The translations under genes and the position numbers were made by a program. A stretch of 64,000 nt of DNA. It comes from Daedaleopsis sinensis (Eukaryota; Basidiomycota; Agaricomycetes; Polyporales; Polyporaceae). The stretch is from contig CM066304.1 of the NCBI GenBank assembly GCA_033807695.1, positions 2,542,001-2,606,000 of the forward strand, written 5' to 3'. The notes below the pieces were generated by a model. That model was not told the origin of the DNA, ran no database searches, and saw only the letters and a list, made by a program, of their open reading frames with translations. Numbering within the stretch: position 1 is the stretch's first letter; every line of letters begins with the position of its first letter. This document shows positions 22,758 through 34,180 of this stretch, piece by piece.

Positions 22758-23801
22758 GAGGCACGGAGCCCACATCGATCAGATATCTATCACGACTTTC
22801 ACGCAGCCTGTACTTATTTTTACGCTGTGCGTAGCAGTAAATTATGGGGATATGCAACAGGCATACAAGGGCGCAAGAAGCCATCTGTTGAATCAGGCGG
22901 AAGACCGCCTGGTCGCCAGGGGGAAGTGGGTTGCCTCATCGGTGTACACTCCGACCATGTGTTGCGCCTCACAATAGCAGCTGTGACGGTGGCATCCAGA
23001 GGCACTGTCTCTACTCACTAACCCCCTCGAACGAGGTGCCACCAAGTTCGCAAGTGGTTCAGAAAGCTGTGCTAAACAATTATGCAGAGGCGCTTGTTAC
23101 GCGCGACATTGACTCGTCGAAGTCGTCCTGCGTACACACAACGCGGAGGGCAGCACAAACAGAAGGGAAGCAGGTGGTGAAGAGGTCATGGGTAGCCCAC
23201 GCAGCGCGACACTTATTGTTTTACCGGACGAGCGTGTACGCGGACGTTGTCCTTGGAAAGGCAGGCGTTGTATTTGCGCCAGGACCCCGGTACACCCTTC
23301 GGACAATGTGGCAGTCGCAAACAATAGAGGCGCGGTTAGGCGCGGGCACCCGTGTCCGGGGTCCAGGCGCCGACGGCTGTAGCGGGGGACAGATAGACGC
23401 CGGGCGTGTTTATAGACGATGTTGATATACGAGGCGACCCAAGCGACGCCAATTGTCCCTCGACAGGGCTGGGTGGACGCACTTTTGTCCACTACTAGCC
23501 CATAAGAACCTCTCCTCAGAGTGGACCAGACAGCATCACCAGCTAGTCTAGTGCTCTCCAACGCTCTCCGCACATCTCTGCTATCCAGCTTGCTTTCTTG
23601 GATCATCCATCTTCTGTAGCCATATCCAGCAACTCGCTTTCGATTTCTACTTCGGCCACCTTCTCGCAGCTCTCCTAGAACGTCTCCGGTCTCTCTGGTG
23701 AGCCATCTTCCTGTATATTCAAGAGTGCGAGCTAACGTACATCGGCCCCATAGACGAAGTTTCCTCCAATCTACGCCCATATATCCTTACACGTCCCATT
23801 C
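22758..23801. other. Intergenic, no gene seen
   Basis: A 227-codon minus-strand frame (23097-23780) is open but has no recognisable domain or intron structure and overlaps the probable 5' leader of the next gene. I treat it as chance. Confidence 0.5.
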
Positions 23802-25424
23802 ATGTCTGCTGTTGCCACGACCACCCATACTACTTCCACTGAGCCCGCTCAAGTCCCCGCTTATTCGTTTCTCGCACACCCGCCCCCGCAGAAGAAACGT
23901 CCGACGCAGCCTCTTCCCTCTCCTCCAGTACGCCCACCCTGTTCGCCCTCCTACCCTAGGCGTCGCTCGGCCACTACCTCAGTCATTTCGGCTTGGGTGG
24001 CCGCTGTCCACCCAGGCTCCCCGGCTCCCCGCTCGCCTCGTCGTCGCTCCTCCATCTCGAGCACCCGCCGCTCGTCTCACGGCTCAGCGTCCATCATCTC
24101 CAGACGTCCCTCTGTGAGCGCAGGCACCCCAAACCCCACGTCGGCGTCGTTCCTAAGCTTCCACGACACGCCCACAAGCGCCTCGCGCCAGGTCATCACC
24201 CCTTCTGTCAAGGATTTCAAGCCAGATCTCACTGCGGTGGGCTATACTTCAGTCTTCGTCCACTTCCCCGAGACCCCGCTTTCCGCGACCATCCCGCTCC
24301 CGCTGCACACGGGCCACGGCAAGGTCCGCCCTCCGCCAAGCTTTCAACGCACCCCTCCTCGCTCGCCGTCGAGCCCCGTGAAGCCAGCGAAAGGCCTCAA
24401 GCACTTCCGCTCTCTCTCCGCGCTCAAAACAGGCAAACGCACCCGTTCGAAGACCATGCGCGGACCCCCTTCTCCCGCTCTCAGGTCGCCCGTGCACGCG
24501 CACGCCAAGACGTCTCGTGCGCAGACCAGTGCTGCGGTGAGCGCGTCGAAGAAGTCGAAGTACGCGAAGTTCCGTCCGCCTCCCCTCGCAACCGAGCTTG
24601 CCCTCGCGCAGCTCGCCGATGGCGGCTCAATCGAGGACCACATCCGCAGGTTCGCCGAGGCGCAGGCCAAGGCCGGCGGCGCCTCCGAGCTGACACGCGA
24701 CGGCCGCCTCGTCGGCGTCTCCGATGTCTGGCGTGACGGCGCAGGCGGTGTCTGGCGCGACCAGGATGAGGAGTGGGAGTACGCGCACCTGCTTGGGGGC
24801 GACGAGGAGTGGTGCGGGAGCGAGGAGAGCTGGGTGCGCTTCGGATCCCCCACGAAGCCACGGAAGGTGTCCCTCGTGCCCTCGGAGCACGACGAGCCCC
24901 GGCGTGGCAGCGTCTCCAGCCAGGACTCGGACCTCGACCCGCGCTACGCGATGCGCGCCGAGGACGAGCGCGACGACCTCGCCGCGTTCGGCAGCGCGCT
25001 CGCCCCGGCCTGCGCGCGCCGCCCCGGCATGTCCGTGCTCGCCATCCCAGCCCGCACGCGCCGCACGGCGAAGCACCTGCGCAAGCCCGAGTTCCTGCTC
25101 AACGCGTTCCCCGTGCCCGAGGGCGCGGTCGCACCCCCCATGCCCGTGCCCGCCGCAGTGCGACCGAAGGAGCGCAAGCGGCCTGCCCCGCTCACGCTCA
25201 CACCCCCCAGCCCCGCGTTCAAGTGCCCGACGAACCCGCTGGACTGTGCGCAGGTCCGGGACGACTTCCTCGCGACCTCGTTCACACCCTCGCCGTCATC
25301 TGTACCCGTCGCCTCCTCGCGGGCCACCCTCGCGCCCGGGAGCAGTGCGCCGAAAAGGCCCGCGATGAAGCTCGGCATGCGTGGCCTGCTCCGTGCGATG
25401 GGGGGCAAGAAGAGCGATCTGTAG
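23802..25424 (+). CDS. Hypothetical Ser/Pro/Arg-rich protein, 540 aa, single exon
   Basis: One uninterrupted frame from an ATG in good context (CCATTCATGTCT) to TAG. The first 250 residues are disordered and basic, rich in Ser, Pro and Arg, with many potential proline-directed phosphosites (SPAPRSPRRRSS, TPPRSPSSP). A more structured acidic central block follows, with a helix LATELALAQLADGGSIEDHIRRF and a Trp-rich segment (VSDVWRDGAGGVWRDQDEEW). The last residues are basic (KLGMRGLLRAMGGKK). The KPEFLLNAFPVPEG block looks conserved. I recognise no named domain. Lack of introns is unusual for this window and for a gene this long. Function is unknown. Confidence 0.75.
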   Translation: MSAVATTTHTTSTEPAQVPAYSFLAHPPPQKKRPTQPLPSPPVRPPCSPSYPRRRSATTSVISAWVAAVHPGSPAPRSPRRRSSISSTRRSSHGSASIISRRPSVSAGTPNPTSASFLSFHDTPTSASRQVITPSVKDFKPDLTAVGYTSVFVHFPETPLSATIPLPLHTGHGKVRPPPSFQRTPPRSPSSPVKPAKGLKHFRSLSALKTGKRTRSKTMRGPPSPALRSPVHAHAKTSRAQTSAAVSASKKSKYAKFRPPPLATELALAQLADGGSIEDHIRRFAEAQAKAGGASELTRDGRLVGVSDVWRDGAGGVWRDQDEEWEYAHLLGGDEEWCGSEESWVRFGSPTKPRKVSLVPSEHDEPRRGSVSSQDSDLDPRYAMRAEDERDDLAAFGSALAPACARRPGMSVLAIPARTRRTAKHLRKPEFLLNAFPVPEGAVAPPMPVPAAVRPKERKRPAPLTLTPPSPAFKCPTNPLDCAQVRDDFLATSFTPSPSSVPVASSRATLAPGSSAPKRPAMKLGMRGLLRAMGGKKSDL

Positions 25425-26038
25425 AGGGCTGCCCCAGTGCTGCCCCCTCGGCTCGCTTCAAGCTCCAGGGTCCCGGTCCGGTCCGGTCCCAGTGGAGGAT
25501 GATCTGGATATTGCCTCCATGCAGGGACGGGGTGTCATGAAGCCCGCGACCTGCGACGTTAACGTTTCCTTCCCTCTTGTCTTCTCGTCTCTCACCGTCT
25601 CTGGTGTCTGCGTTTCCGCCCCGGTGCCGCATGGATTCATTGTGTATCATCTCAGGCGATCGTCTCGGCCGCATATGTATCATCTGCTGTAATTTGCGCT
25701 GTATTACCCCCGAAACCGTTGTATCTTACGTCCATTGTCTCCTTGTAGCAATATAATGTCTTATCTGCCTCCGCGAAGCTACGCTCTGTGGGCCCCAGGG
25801 AGCAGGGGCCCTAGCCTTCTTCTGGTGGGCTAAGGAACCAAATGGTCGGTCAGGACGGTGAGGTCTGGCGTTAGTGGTTAGCGTCGGTGGCTGGACTATT
25901 TAGACGCCTGCGCCAAACAGGTGCAAACGTGTCAACCGGACGCGTCGCGCGCGCGACGCGCTTCACTCCTGCACCCGGTCAGCGCGGCTCTCCTACTTAT
26001 CTCTGGCTACTATTGAGCAATCTGCGCCACAAGCCGCG
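25425..26038. other. Intergenic: 3' flank of the 540-aa gene and promoter of the histone-chaperone gene
   Basis: The left half is T-rich, as expected of a 3' untranslated region. The right half carries the palindrome at 25940-25960 described separately. Confidence 0.5.
25940..25960 (+). promoter_or_regulatory. 20-bp perfect palindrome with MluI-box (ACGCGT)
   Basis: CGCGTCGCGCGCGCGACGCG at 25941-25960 equals its own reverse complement. With the preceding A it contains an exact ACGCGT at 25940-25945. In yeasts ACGCGT is the MCB site bound by MBF for G1/S transcription. It lies about 80 bp upstream of the ATG of a histone-chaperone gene, so S-phase regulation is a reasonable inference. Confidence 0.45.
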
Positions 26039-27903
26039 ATGAAGGTGGACCCGAAGAAGCTGCGCAAGACCACGGTGGCTCTTCTCGATAAGGTCCACGC
26101 GGAGGGCCGAATAAGGTATGCTGGCAGTCGCTGCGGCGGCACCAACCCCTGCTTCAAGTTGGAAGTGGGCTATCCGAGTATTGCGCGTGGTTAGCTTACA
26201 CGCTTCCTAGCGATTATACAACTCGGACTATTAGGAAGGAGGTAGAGAAACTGATGGGACTCAAGGCGGGTACCTTGGAGAGCGAGGAAGACTCGAAGAG
26301 GCGTGTGAAGACGCTGGTCATGGCCTACCTGGTAGGATCTGTGCTCGTAGATGGCTCGTTCCTGCCGCTAAAGTGCTCCCAGGAACATGGAGGCCCGCCT
26401 CCGACCGACGACGAAGCAGAGGACCCTGAGCAAGAAGATCAGGAAGACGACGCAAAGAGCGGATCAGAGCCGGTGCCGACGTCGTCCACAAAACGCAAGA
26501 AGCCACGGTCATCAACCACCACCAGGCCCGCGGCCAGCAAGGGCCCATCTAGAGCCGGCAAGAAGGGCAAGACACCGGTGCGATCTGCTGTGCGTACGTC
26601 CCTCGGGCTTCACCTTAGACTTTCGGCCTCATCTTTCGCGCTCGCAGTCGGTCGTTCCGAGCTCGGACGACGAAGCAGCGGAGGCAGAGGTAAAATCCAG
26701 CGGAAACGCGCGCGAGAACAATGCGCCTGCTCCACGCAGGAAGAAACGCGTGATCAGCGAGTCGCCGGAGGTAAGCAGCTCGGGAGGCACTTTTCGTCAT
26801 AGTTGGTGCGCGTGTGCCATGGGCCGGTCTCATGTTCGTGGTATATGTTTAGGCTTCAGAGTCCGACGGCGCCGTCGAGCCGTCGGCGAAACGCCATCGG
26901 ACGGCTACACCACGCCAGGACGAGCAGCCCAGTGCTTCCTCGTCCTCGAACCCGAAAGCGAAGGGAGGTGGGAACGATCGGCGCGAAGAAAATGCGGTCG
27001 GTACCGATTTTGAGGCTCCACACAGACCGCTCACTTGTCATTTCATCTTCCGCGCTAGCAGGAGAGCGAATCTGAGATGTCTGTGCTCGACGACGAGCCA
27101 GCCCCTCGGAAGCGTAAGAAGAAAGGGGCGAGCGAGGTATGTGTGGGCGCATGTGTACCTCCTTCTCGTGGGGCGAATCTGATATTGCGGGATCAACAGG
27201 GTGCTTCGCGCGTAGGTGTCGATCCGCAACTGCGGCCAAACCACCCAACTCATATTCTCGCATTAGGGCGAAAAGACCGCAAAATCGAGAAAGCGCAAGG
27301 AGCCCACCAAGGAGCTGTCCAAGGACGAGGAGACGATCAAGCGGCTCAAAGTAAGCCGTTCACGCCGCTACATCGTTCTACGACGGCTTATCTCCGCTCA
27401 GTCGTTGGTCCTCGCCTGCGGGGTCCGCAAAGTATGGGCCAAGGAGTTCAAGGACCTCGAGAGACCTTCGGACCAGATTCGGCGGCTGCGCCAGATACTC
27501 ACCGATCTTGGCATGTCAGGCAGGATGAGTCTGGAGCAAGCGAAGGCCATCAAGGCGAAGCGCGAGTTCGCACAGGAGCTCGGTGGGTGCCTCTTTCACC
27601 GTCGATACGGGATGCGCGAGACTCAACCGCGTCGCTACCGCCGTGTAATTATGACAGAGGACGTGCAAGAGTTTGCGCAGAAGATTGAGTCTGCGAGTCG
27701 CCGGCGCGATAAGAAGGTTGTCGTGGCCGATGCGGCAGAAGAAGTCTCCGACGCCGAGTCTGACGTCGACGTCAGCGCCGTGCAGAAACGTCGTGTAAGA
27801 TCCCTCATACAGTTCGTTGTGATAGACTCTGTGCTGACTGCACATTCGGAAGCCAACCGCAAGACAGAGCATTATGGCCTTCCTTGCGGACGAAAGCGAT
27901 TGA
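26039..27903 (+). CDS. HIRIP3-like histone chaperone / transcriptional regulator
   Basis: Ten exons (26039-26115, 26211-26331, 26383-26589, 26648-26770, 26853-26996, 27062-27136, 27267-27350, 27402-27582, 27658-27794, 27853-27903) give 399 aa. The N-terminus looks like a DEK-C-type helical domain (TTRTIRKEVEKLMGL, DSKRRVKTLVMAYL). A long acidic/basic disordered middle has many Ser-Asp/Glu pairs suited to CK2. Near residues 275-335 comes the C-terminal motif of HIRIP3 relatives: CGVRKVWAKEF, then IRRLRQILTDLGMSGRMSL. The tail ends RQSIMAFLADESD. HIRIP3 proteins bind H2A-H2B through this region in the nucleus. Intron 2 (51 nt) is in frame and may be retained. Small exons in the disordered part make its exact boundaries less certain than the ends. 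Confidence 0.8.
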
Positions 27904-28623
27904 TATTGATCTTCTAGTCTCCGACAGTAACCGATTGAACTCAATGACAACGTACAGATGGTGATTTTAATGCAGTTTTATAATGTGCGCGGATCAATCT
28001 ATGCTACAATATCAGTGCGAAATCTCGCAGCATTAATCTACTGCTCCTGGGTGGGCGGAGACGAGATCTCCGACACCTCCGATTAGGCGCAAGTCGCGCA
28101 ACGACGAGCTCCGAATTTCGCGCCAATTGGGCCAATCTTCTGCCCAACGCGAGCAGAGGCAAACGTGTCCATGAGGAATATCCGCATCCTCTGCGGGCGG
28201 ACACCTTCGGGACACCGTGCATCTGCCCAGGAGACCCAGGCGACCACCTTGCTCGCACACATGGAGGTCTTCGTGCGTGCGTCGTGGATTGCACACGTAT
28301 CCGGAGCTAAATCAGTCAGGCGCGCGACTTGTAACGCCACGCGTCGGTCGCGACTCGGAAAGCTCGCTCGAGCGCGAGGTGAAACGTCCGACTCACCACC
28401 AAAGCGCTAATACTAATAAGAAGTGGGGGGTGGGTAGCAAACTGCGCGTCGAGAGGCGATTGCTGAGAGGTGGAGGCAAGCAGCGTTCTGCACCTTTCCG
28501 CAATTGGCCTCTCACGCTTAGTATGCTCGCATACCCCATGGCCAACTGCATTTATTCCTGGACTCGAAGTTCCTGGACACGAAGTTATGTAGTTATTCGC
28601 CGTAGGGAGAAGCAAAATGAATC
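27904..28623. other. Intergenic, no gene seen
   Basis: 3' flank of the histone-chaperone gene and the region downstream of the minus-strand tRNA. No coding pattern is seen. Confidence 0.5.
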
Positions 28624-28705
28624 CTCTCTGTCGGGGAGTCGAACCCCGCTTTCGCGCGTCCTTAACAATGACAGGCGCGTGTACTAACCGATATACTAAC
28701 AGAGA
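28624..28705 (-). tRNA. tRNA-Asp (GTC) with 10-nt intron
   Basis: The acceptor stem TCTCTGT pairs with ACAGAGA. The D arm is GTAT-ATCGGTTA-GTAC, and the T arm CGGGG-TTCGACT-CCCCG pairs perfectly. The anticodon stem CGCGC/GCGCG closes a loop that reads CTGTCAC once TTGTTAAGGA (28659-28668) is removed. That intron sits one base 3' of the anticodon GTC, the canonical position for nuclear tRNA introns. The mature length is 72 nt, as for eukaryotic tRNA-Asp. Confidence 0.93.
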
Positions 28706-31700
28706 CTTGACAGTATGGCACTATCGCACACTATAATGGGACAGGGCCTCTGAGCCACATTAACCTCGCATCGACAGTGGAATATTGAATGGTGTGATCA
28801 CCGAGTCGGGAGTTCGTTGCAACGGTCAAATTATAATGTGCATCGAAGGCAGCAGCGCTTGCTACCACGCGGGTAAAGGTGCACCTATCGTCGAAAATAC
28901 CGCAATAATAGCCTGAGAGTAAATTCAATAGTCATATTTGAATCGATATCGGTAGAAAGTGAGCCCGCACAGGCAACAGGAATCCAATTGTGACAAGGAC
29001 ACATCCTTGGAAGTCTCAGACAGCTGCAGGAGAGCCGGTGCAGCGAGGTCCGCGTCTCGCCCGTGCTGCTCGCCTCGAACTTGGTCCCAGAAGCACGGAT
29101 CGACGGCGAACACACGCAGCGCCCACTGACCTTGCGCACCTACACGCTCCTCACGCATTTTCTCGGAGAGCGATGGGCTCGAGCTTCGCAGGGCCCCTCC
29201 AGCGCGCTGTGAAGCTTCCCGAACGGCGGTGGGACTACGACTGCTGACTGGGGAACGGTGGAAGCCGCACACGGAGCGACGGTTCAACCACATTGGCGAC
29301 TTCTCGGAAGTTGTGCTTGCAAGAGGCCGCCGCGCATCGATGTAGGGTTTGGGGGCGGCTGGCAGTGGGGTGCTGAGCAGGTCGGCACGCCGGCGTATCT
29401 CAGGCTGGTCTGGGGGCCGCGGACCCCGATAGATTGGCGGTACGTCCTCAGTCGGTGGCCAGACTCGTCGCGGCGTGCTGTACGTAACAACACGGGGGAA
29501 ATACCGATCGTTTTGAGGGAGAATGCGGGGGTCTTCGTAGAACGCATCGGCGAGCGAATGTGACAGCCTTCACATAACGGCGTGAGCGAGCAAACCGCGA
29601 TTCGTTTCGAGAGTAGATGGGTGGCAGTAGGACGGCAATGCGGGGGCCTCCTGGCGGTGAAATGGATGGTGGGGAAGGTTACGAGGCCGAGGTAAGCTCC
29701 GGGGGGCAAGTGGAAGCCTTGGGAGTGGCGAATCGCCGTCGTGCAAAAAGAGATAATGGGAAGCCAATGGGAGTCGCTTCGTGCGAACATGTGACAACGC
29801 CGTGCGGTGTGCGTCCAGCAGGGTCGTTCATGGTATACCGCTGTTCAACGTTCATTCGGCAGAAGATGTAAGCAAGGGGGGCGAGACGAACGGCGGTATT
29901 TTCATGCTGAGCGGACCGATGATCAACCCTACATCGACCACCCAAGGCCTCCCAACCGGGCAGCCGCATACTTGAAGTGTCGACTGTCTCATGCCGCCGC
30001 CAAAACTGTGGGTCCAGCACCATATCGTCGGAACATCAACGAGGGAAAGCAGGGCCGGCTTCCTGCAAGCTCCTTTGCGAAGGTCGAGGAGAGTGTGTTG
30101 GGCGTGCGATACGGTGGGCAGAGAGGGGTTCTGGGCGAGACGAGGACTGGCGGTGGGGGATCCGGAGGTGCGGTCCAAGGCACTGAGTGATGTTCAGTAA
30201 TTTCGCCGCGGCAAAGCAGGGAGGGTCAGAGCCAGCAAGGGAGGGTGACTGTGGAGGTTGGTAAGATCCATTACCCAATCGGACTCCCACCCGACACTGC
30301 CGCGCGTATCCCCTGTGTCCCCTCGCCCTCCTGTGCCGTTGCCGGCTACCTCGACACTCTGCGGTCCGCCTCCTTGCGCCTCTGCCATTGACTTCCTCGT
30401 CTACGCCGTACCACTGGCGAGGGCTCGTTCAAGAGAGCGTATGACAGCTCGCAGATCCCCATCGCCGTGGCGTTCCAGGTATCGGCTCAATCCCTCACGG
30501 ACGGTGGCTAGAGGTGCGTAAGGCTATCACCTATCGTGGTGAGTGCCCTCGCTACGGTGGCCTGCGTACTTTGGTGAGAACGGTGAACAATGCTACCGAG
30601 TTCGGTGCGCACTCACTACGAGTAGTGGGTCCCATCGATCCGAGGGGTAACACAGTAGCACGATGCCTTTGCCTCCTAGACGTCCGCAGAGACCCTGCAG
30701 AAACAACCCAGCGGCGCGAGATCACAACGGGACCACGCAGGGCCTTCAGGTTCGTGCTCTGTTCCGTGCAGGAGGACACATGACAATATACTCCTCCGGG
30801 CTGACAATTGGACTTCAGTTTGTCCACTCGAAGAGCTTCACCGACGGCACCATATCTCACCAAGTCTCTGTTCGTGAGTTATGACACCAATGCTTTCCTT
30901 CGGCGCCTGCTAGCGCGACTCTCACTCTCTGAGTGGAGAGAATTGGGATTGAGCAAGGACGGGAGTCCGCCTTACTCGGGGTACGTCTCATTGAGCTCCT
31001 GAAGCCATCGTTACTGACATCTGATAGTTAGACATAGGGAGGATACTCACCGTTACGCACTGTTCCGGTCATATCTCAATTCTACGTGCCGGTAGTCGCT
31101 GCAACGAGCTGTTATATCAGTCTACGCATCCGTAGTATCCTTTCAATGGTTATGGAGCTGCACCATAGACCCTTATGCATAGGAAGACTGCCAGGCGTTG
31201 CTGCTAAGTGTCGACTTGATATCCGCGGAGCCATCTTTGATCTTTGTCTGCACGGCAGACTATCAGCTAGCTGCACACATAGTACATTCCGAAGCAGCAC
31301 TATATGCTCCTGAGTGAGACGAGGAAGGTCGCGCCACGCACCATGATATCGACCAAGGTCGACACTAGAATCTACAAAGCTTCACCGACCAGACTGAGCA
31401 AGCAGCAATCTTCGTCCGAGCCATGAGCGAGTGGGACGAGTGTAGAGCGGCGATGCTGGCTGGCATTCGACCGTGACCACGGTCGCCTTAACCTCCTGCC
31501 TAGCTACTGGTTGGAATTGCAGCCTTGTCCCCAACTTGTCCCGGTCTGGGAGCCTGAGTATGTCGGCTCGCTGTCCTCGTCCCAACAATGTGCCGCGCTT
31601 CCCATCAAGCACCCGCTTGAGGATCGCTCCCCACCCCAGTTGCCAAAAGCCCGCCATGTTGTCGGTAACGATCTATGCCGGGCGGCCGAAGAATCTCCCC

Positions 31701-32571
31701 GGCGTCAGCCGCCCATCCCACTCCTCTCGTCGACTTGAACATCGCACTCCTCCCCCCTGATTAATGATTCCCTTGGCTACTGCACGTCGTTAACCAGTGG
31801 CACTGCTCCGCACCACCGGTGAGATTCTGGCCAATGGACAAGAGGCTAGCCCAACGGTCCTTCCTCGTACCCGCACGCGGCCGCTTCGTCGACGTCCTCC
31901 GCAAGACTCGTCAAAGCAGTCTCAAGAGTGCCACACGGTGGCGTTAAGGGTCTGTAACAAGTCGGTGATGAAGGACCGTGATGGTTGTATACCAGGTGAC
32001 GGTATGTTCAGGGTGGGACGCAAATCACGGCTCATGCACACTACACCGAGTGAGTGCACTCTTTGTCCACCCTTGCTCTTCCCTCTCGCGGGGCATTCTA
32101 TGATCACCTAGGAGGGGATATTGTATAAGGACGGGGTAAAGGACACGTCCATCGTGCTGAGATCCAACGGTGACTCACCTGAGGAATATGCCAGCCTGTG
32201 TTACAACTTTACTAGTGTATCGAATCGTGTAAAAAAACATCTTGTGGCCGGAACTATAGCATTGAAGCTAGCGCCTGATGCTCGCATGGGCCCGGGAAAT
32301 ACTCGCGCAGTGGTTAGAGGGCATCGCATCCAATGAGCCAAACCTTGGCCAAACCTAGATTCCCGAGAAGTGTCGTTGAACGATCCACAGGCGCCTGTGC
32401 CACACAACTTGGACCAGTCTCGACCACCAACGACCACTTGCCTCAACGCAGCGTACGGTAGCACAATACTTGCCAAAATTGCGGAAAATCATCGTCGCAC
32501 AAGGCCCAGCACTGCACACTCTACTAGTACTGCTGTGACTCGATAATCTGCCTTCTACAGCCAGTGAAATC
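28706..32571. other. 3.9-kb gene-poor region
   Basis: No reading frame here has recognisable protein composition, paired splice sites or homology that I can see, on either strand. There are no long repeats. It may be decayed genes or transposon remains too old to read, or it may hold non-coding transcripts. Confidence 0.45.
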
Positions 32572-33439
32572 ATGGCTCTCGCTCCCTATACGACGCCTTC
32601 TGGTGAGCATCAACGCGATTGGTGAACCGCTCTTCCAACTGCCGATCCACTTTTCAGGCTTCGTGCTACCTTCCATACACGCGGCGCCGCCCTTCTTCGT
32701 GTCAGATTCTCCTCCATACCTTTTGCGGCGGATATCTGACCAAGTCCTCTCCGCGATGCTCGTCTAGGCAGCAACCGAACCCTGTGACGCACAAGAACGC
32801 TACCCAGCAGTGGAAGCGTCTCATCCTCACCTACGCACGGCACAATCACCTCTTCCTCCTCCGCGCCGAGGACGCGGAAGCGGGCGCGGGCGAGTGGGAC
32901 GAGGTCGTGCGGAACCCTAGGATCAACCGTGCGTCCGTTGCTCGCATGCCGTGCCGTGCCCGGACGGCCCTGCGGGCACTCGCTGACGCGCGTTCTGGCC
33001 TACGCTGCCCTCGCAGGACGACTGCGCCCGTCTTACCTGTCCGCGATCTTGGCCGATATGGTCGCGTCGGGCCAGGCGATGTACGAGCCCCCGGCCCAGA
33101 CGTCGTCCGTCCTGCTCTTCTGGCGGTCGCCGGAGGAGTGGGCTCAGGTCCTGCACGAGTGGGTGCGTCATGCACGAGTCCTCTCGCCCTCTACATCTTC
33201 CTCTTTCCGCGGGGATGGAGGCTGACGGGATGCTGCAGGCGGATTCGACTGGCCACCTCAACACGATCATGACGTTCTACGAGATCGTCGAGCCTCCGGT
33301 GCCTTCTCCCCTCGAGGGCCTTCCTATTCCCATTCTCCGCAAGGCCATCGCAGTCCTCACGAAGTCCAATCGTGCCCAGATCATCGCGGTCGCTGATGGA
33401 GAGGGTGTTCGCTTCTTGGCGGGGACGCCAGCGCGATGA
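32572..33439 (+). CDS. VPS25: ESCRT-II subunit VPS25
   Basis: Five exons (32572-32602, 32658-32700, 32768-32928, 33017-33162, 33239-33439) give 193 aa, close to the usual ~180-200. Two winged-helix domains are visible. The first has the PPF motif (HAAPPFF) that contacts Vps22/Vps36, and QQWKRLILTYARHNHLFLL. The second runs through LRPSYLSAILADMVASGQA, then LLFWRSPEEWAQVLHEW and TIMTFYEI. ESCRT-II bridges ESCRT-I and ESCRT-III on endosomes; Vps25 recruits Vps20 to start budding into multivesicular bodies. The last exon encodes a typical C-terminus (LRKAIAVLTKSNRAQIIAV). Introns are 55-88 nt. The short ATG exon (MALAPYTTPS) is supported by the Gly-splitting intron that restores GFVLPSIH. Confidence 0.93.
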
Positions 33440-34180
33440 CAATGACATGAGCGATCGCGTGTGTCTGCTAGCTTGCTGGTTCCAGGACATCAGACTCTTA
33501 TGCTATGGACGTTAAAGTTAAATGTACAGCCTGAGGTGCGAATGCCACTTCGTGACTCACCGTCAGCTGAACTGAAAGATTGAATAACAATGCAGCGGAG
33601 TCAAGGTCACTCGAGAAATCTAGCTAGGAGTCGTTTTGTCCATCTACACTCGTTGGCTAGGACTAGCTGTGTACTAAATCACATAGTACACATCATCTAC
33701 ACGGTGTGCATACTATGTAGTGGTACTTACTATTACTAAGTAAAGCCAAGGCGAGGCGCTACAGCTACTTTCGCAATAGACAATGACAACAGTGGCGGTG
33801 CACTGTCGGTTCAGGTCTAGTCTTCAGACTCGCCACTCATCGATCATCTCACTACCACACCTGTACCACACTGTGAGTCAAGACAGCTGGCAAACGGGGC
33901 AAGCAGATGTCATCTTGGCCATGGAATCATTGATGCTAATACCCTTTGTAACAGAATTTGAAGGGGCATTCGCAACTCCTCCGAGAGTGACTCGTTAAAG
34001 TGGCAAACGACTCCCACTGAGCTCAGGACTTAGCTCCAATTCACTTGCAGTGATAGTGCGTGAGTGCTGCGGCCCTCCTATTGCGTCATTTTCTCGGATC
34101 TGATATAGGGTGCATACATCGTCTTTCAGCTAAAATACCACACGCAGTAGTATCCCTGACTCGGTCATTGCTTTGACAAT
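33440..34180. other. AT-richer intergenic spacer
   Basis: A short hairpin (ACATAGTA / TACTATGT, 33681-33718) is present. No coding signal is seen. The region separates VPS25 from the F-box pseudogene. Confidence 0.5.

Noticed and set aside
23097..23780. Minus-strand 227-codon frame upstream of the 540-aa gene
   Set aside because: No domain, no family resemblance, no splice sites, and it covers the probable promoter of the plus-strand gene.
33681..33718. Hairpin ACATAGTA / TACTATGT
   Set aside because: Only eight paired bases in AT-rich DNA; expected by chance and not next to a gene end.
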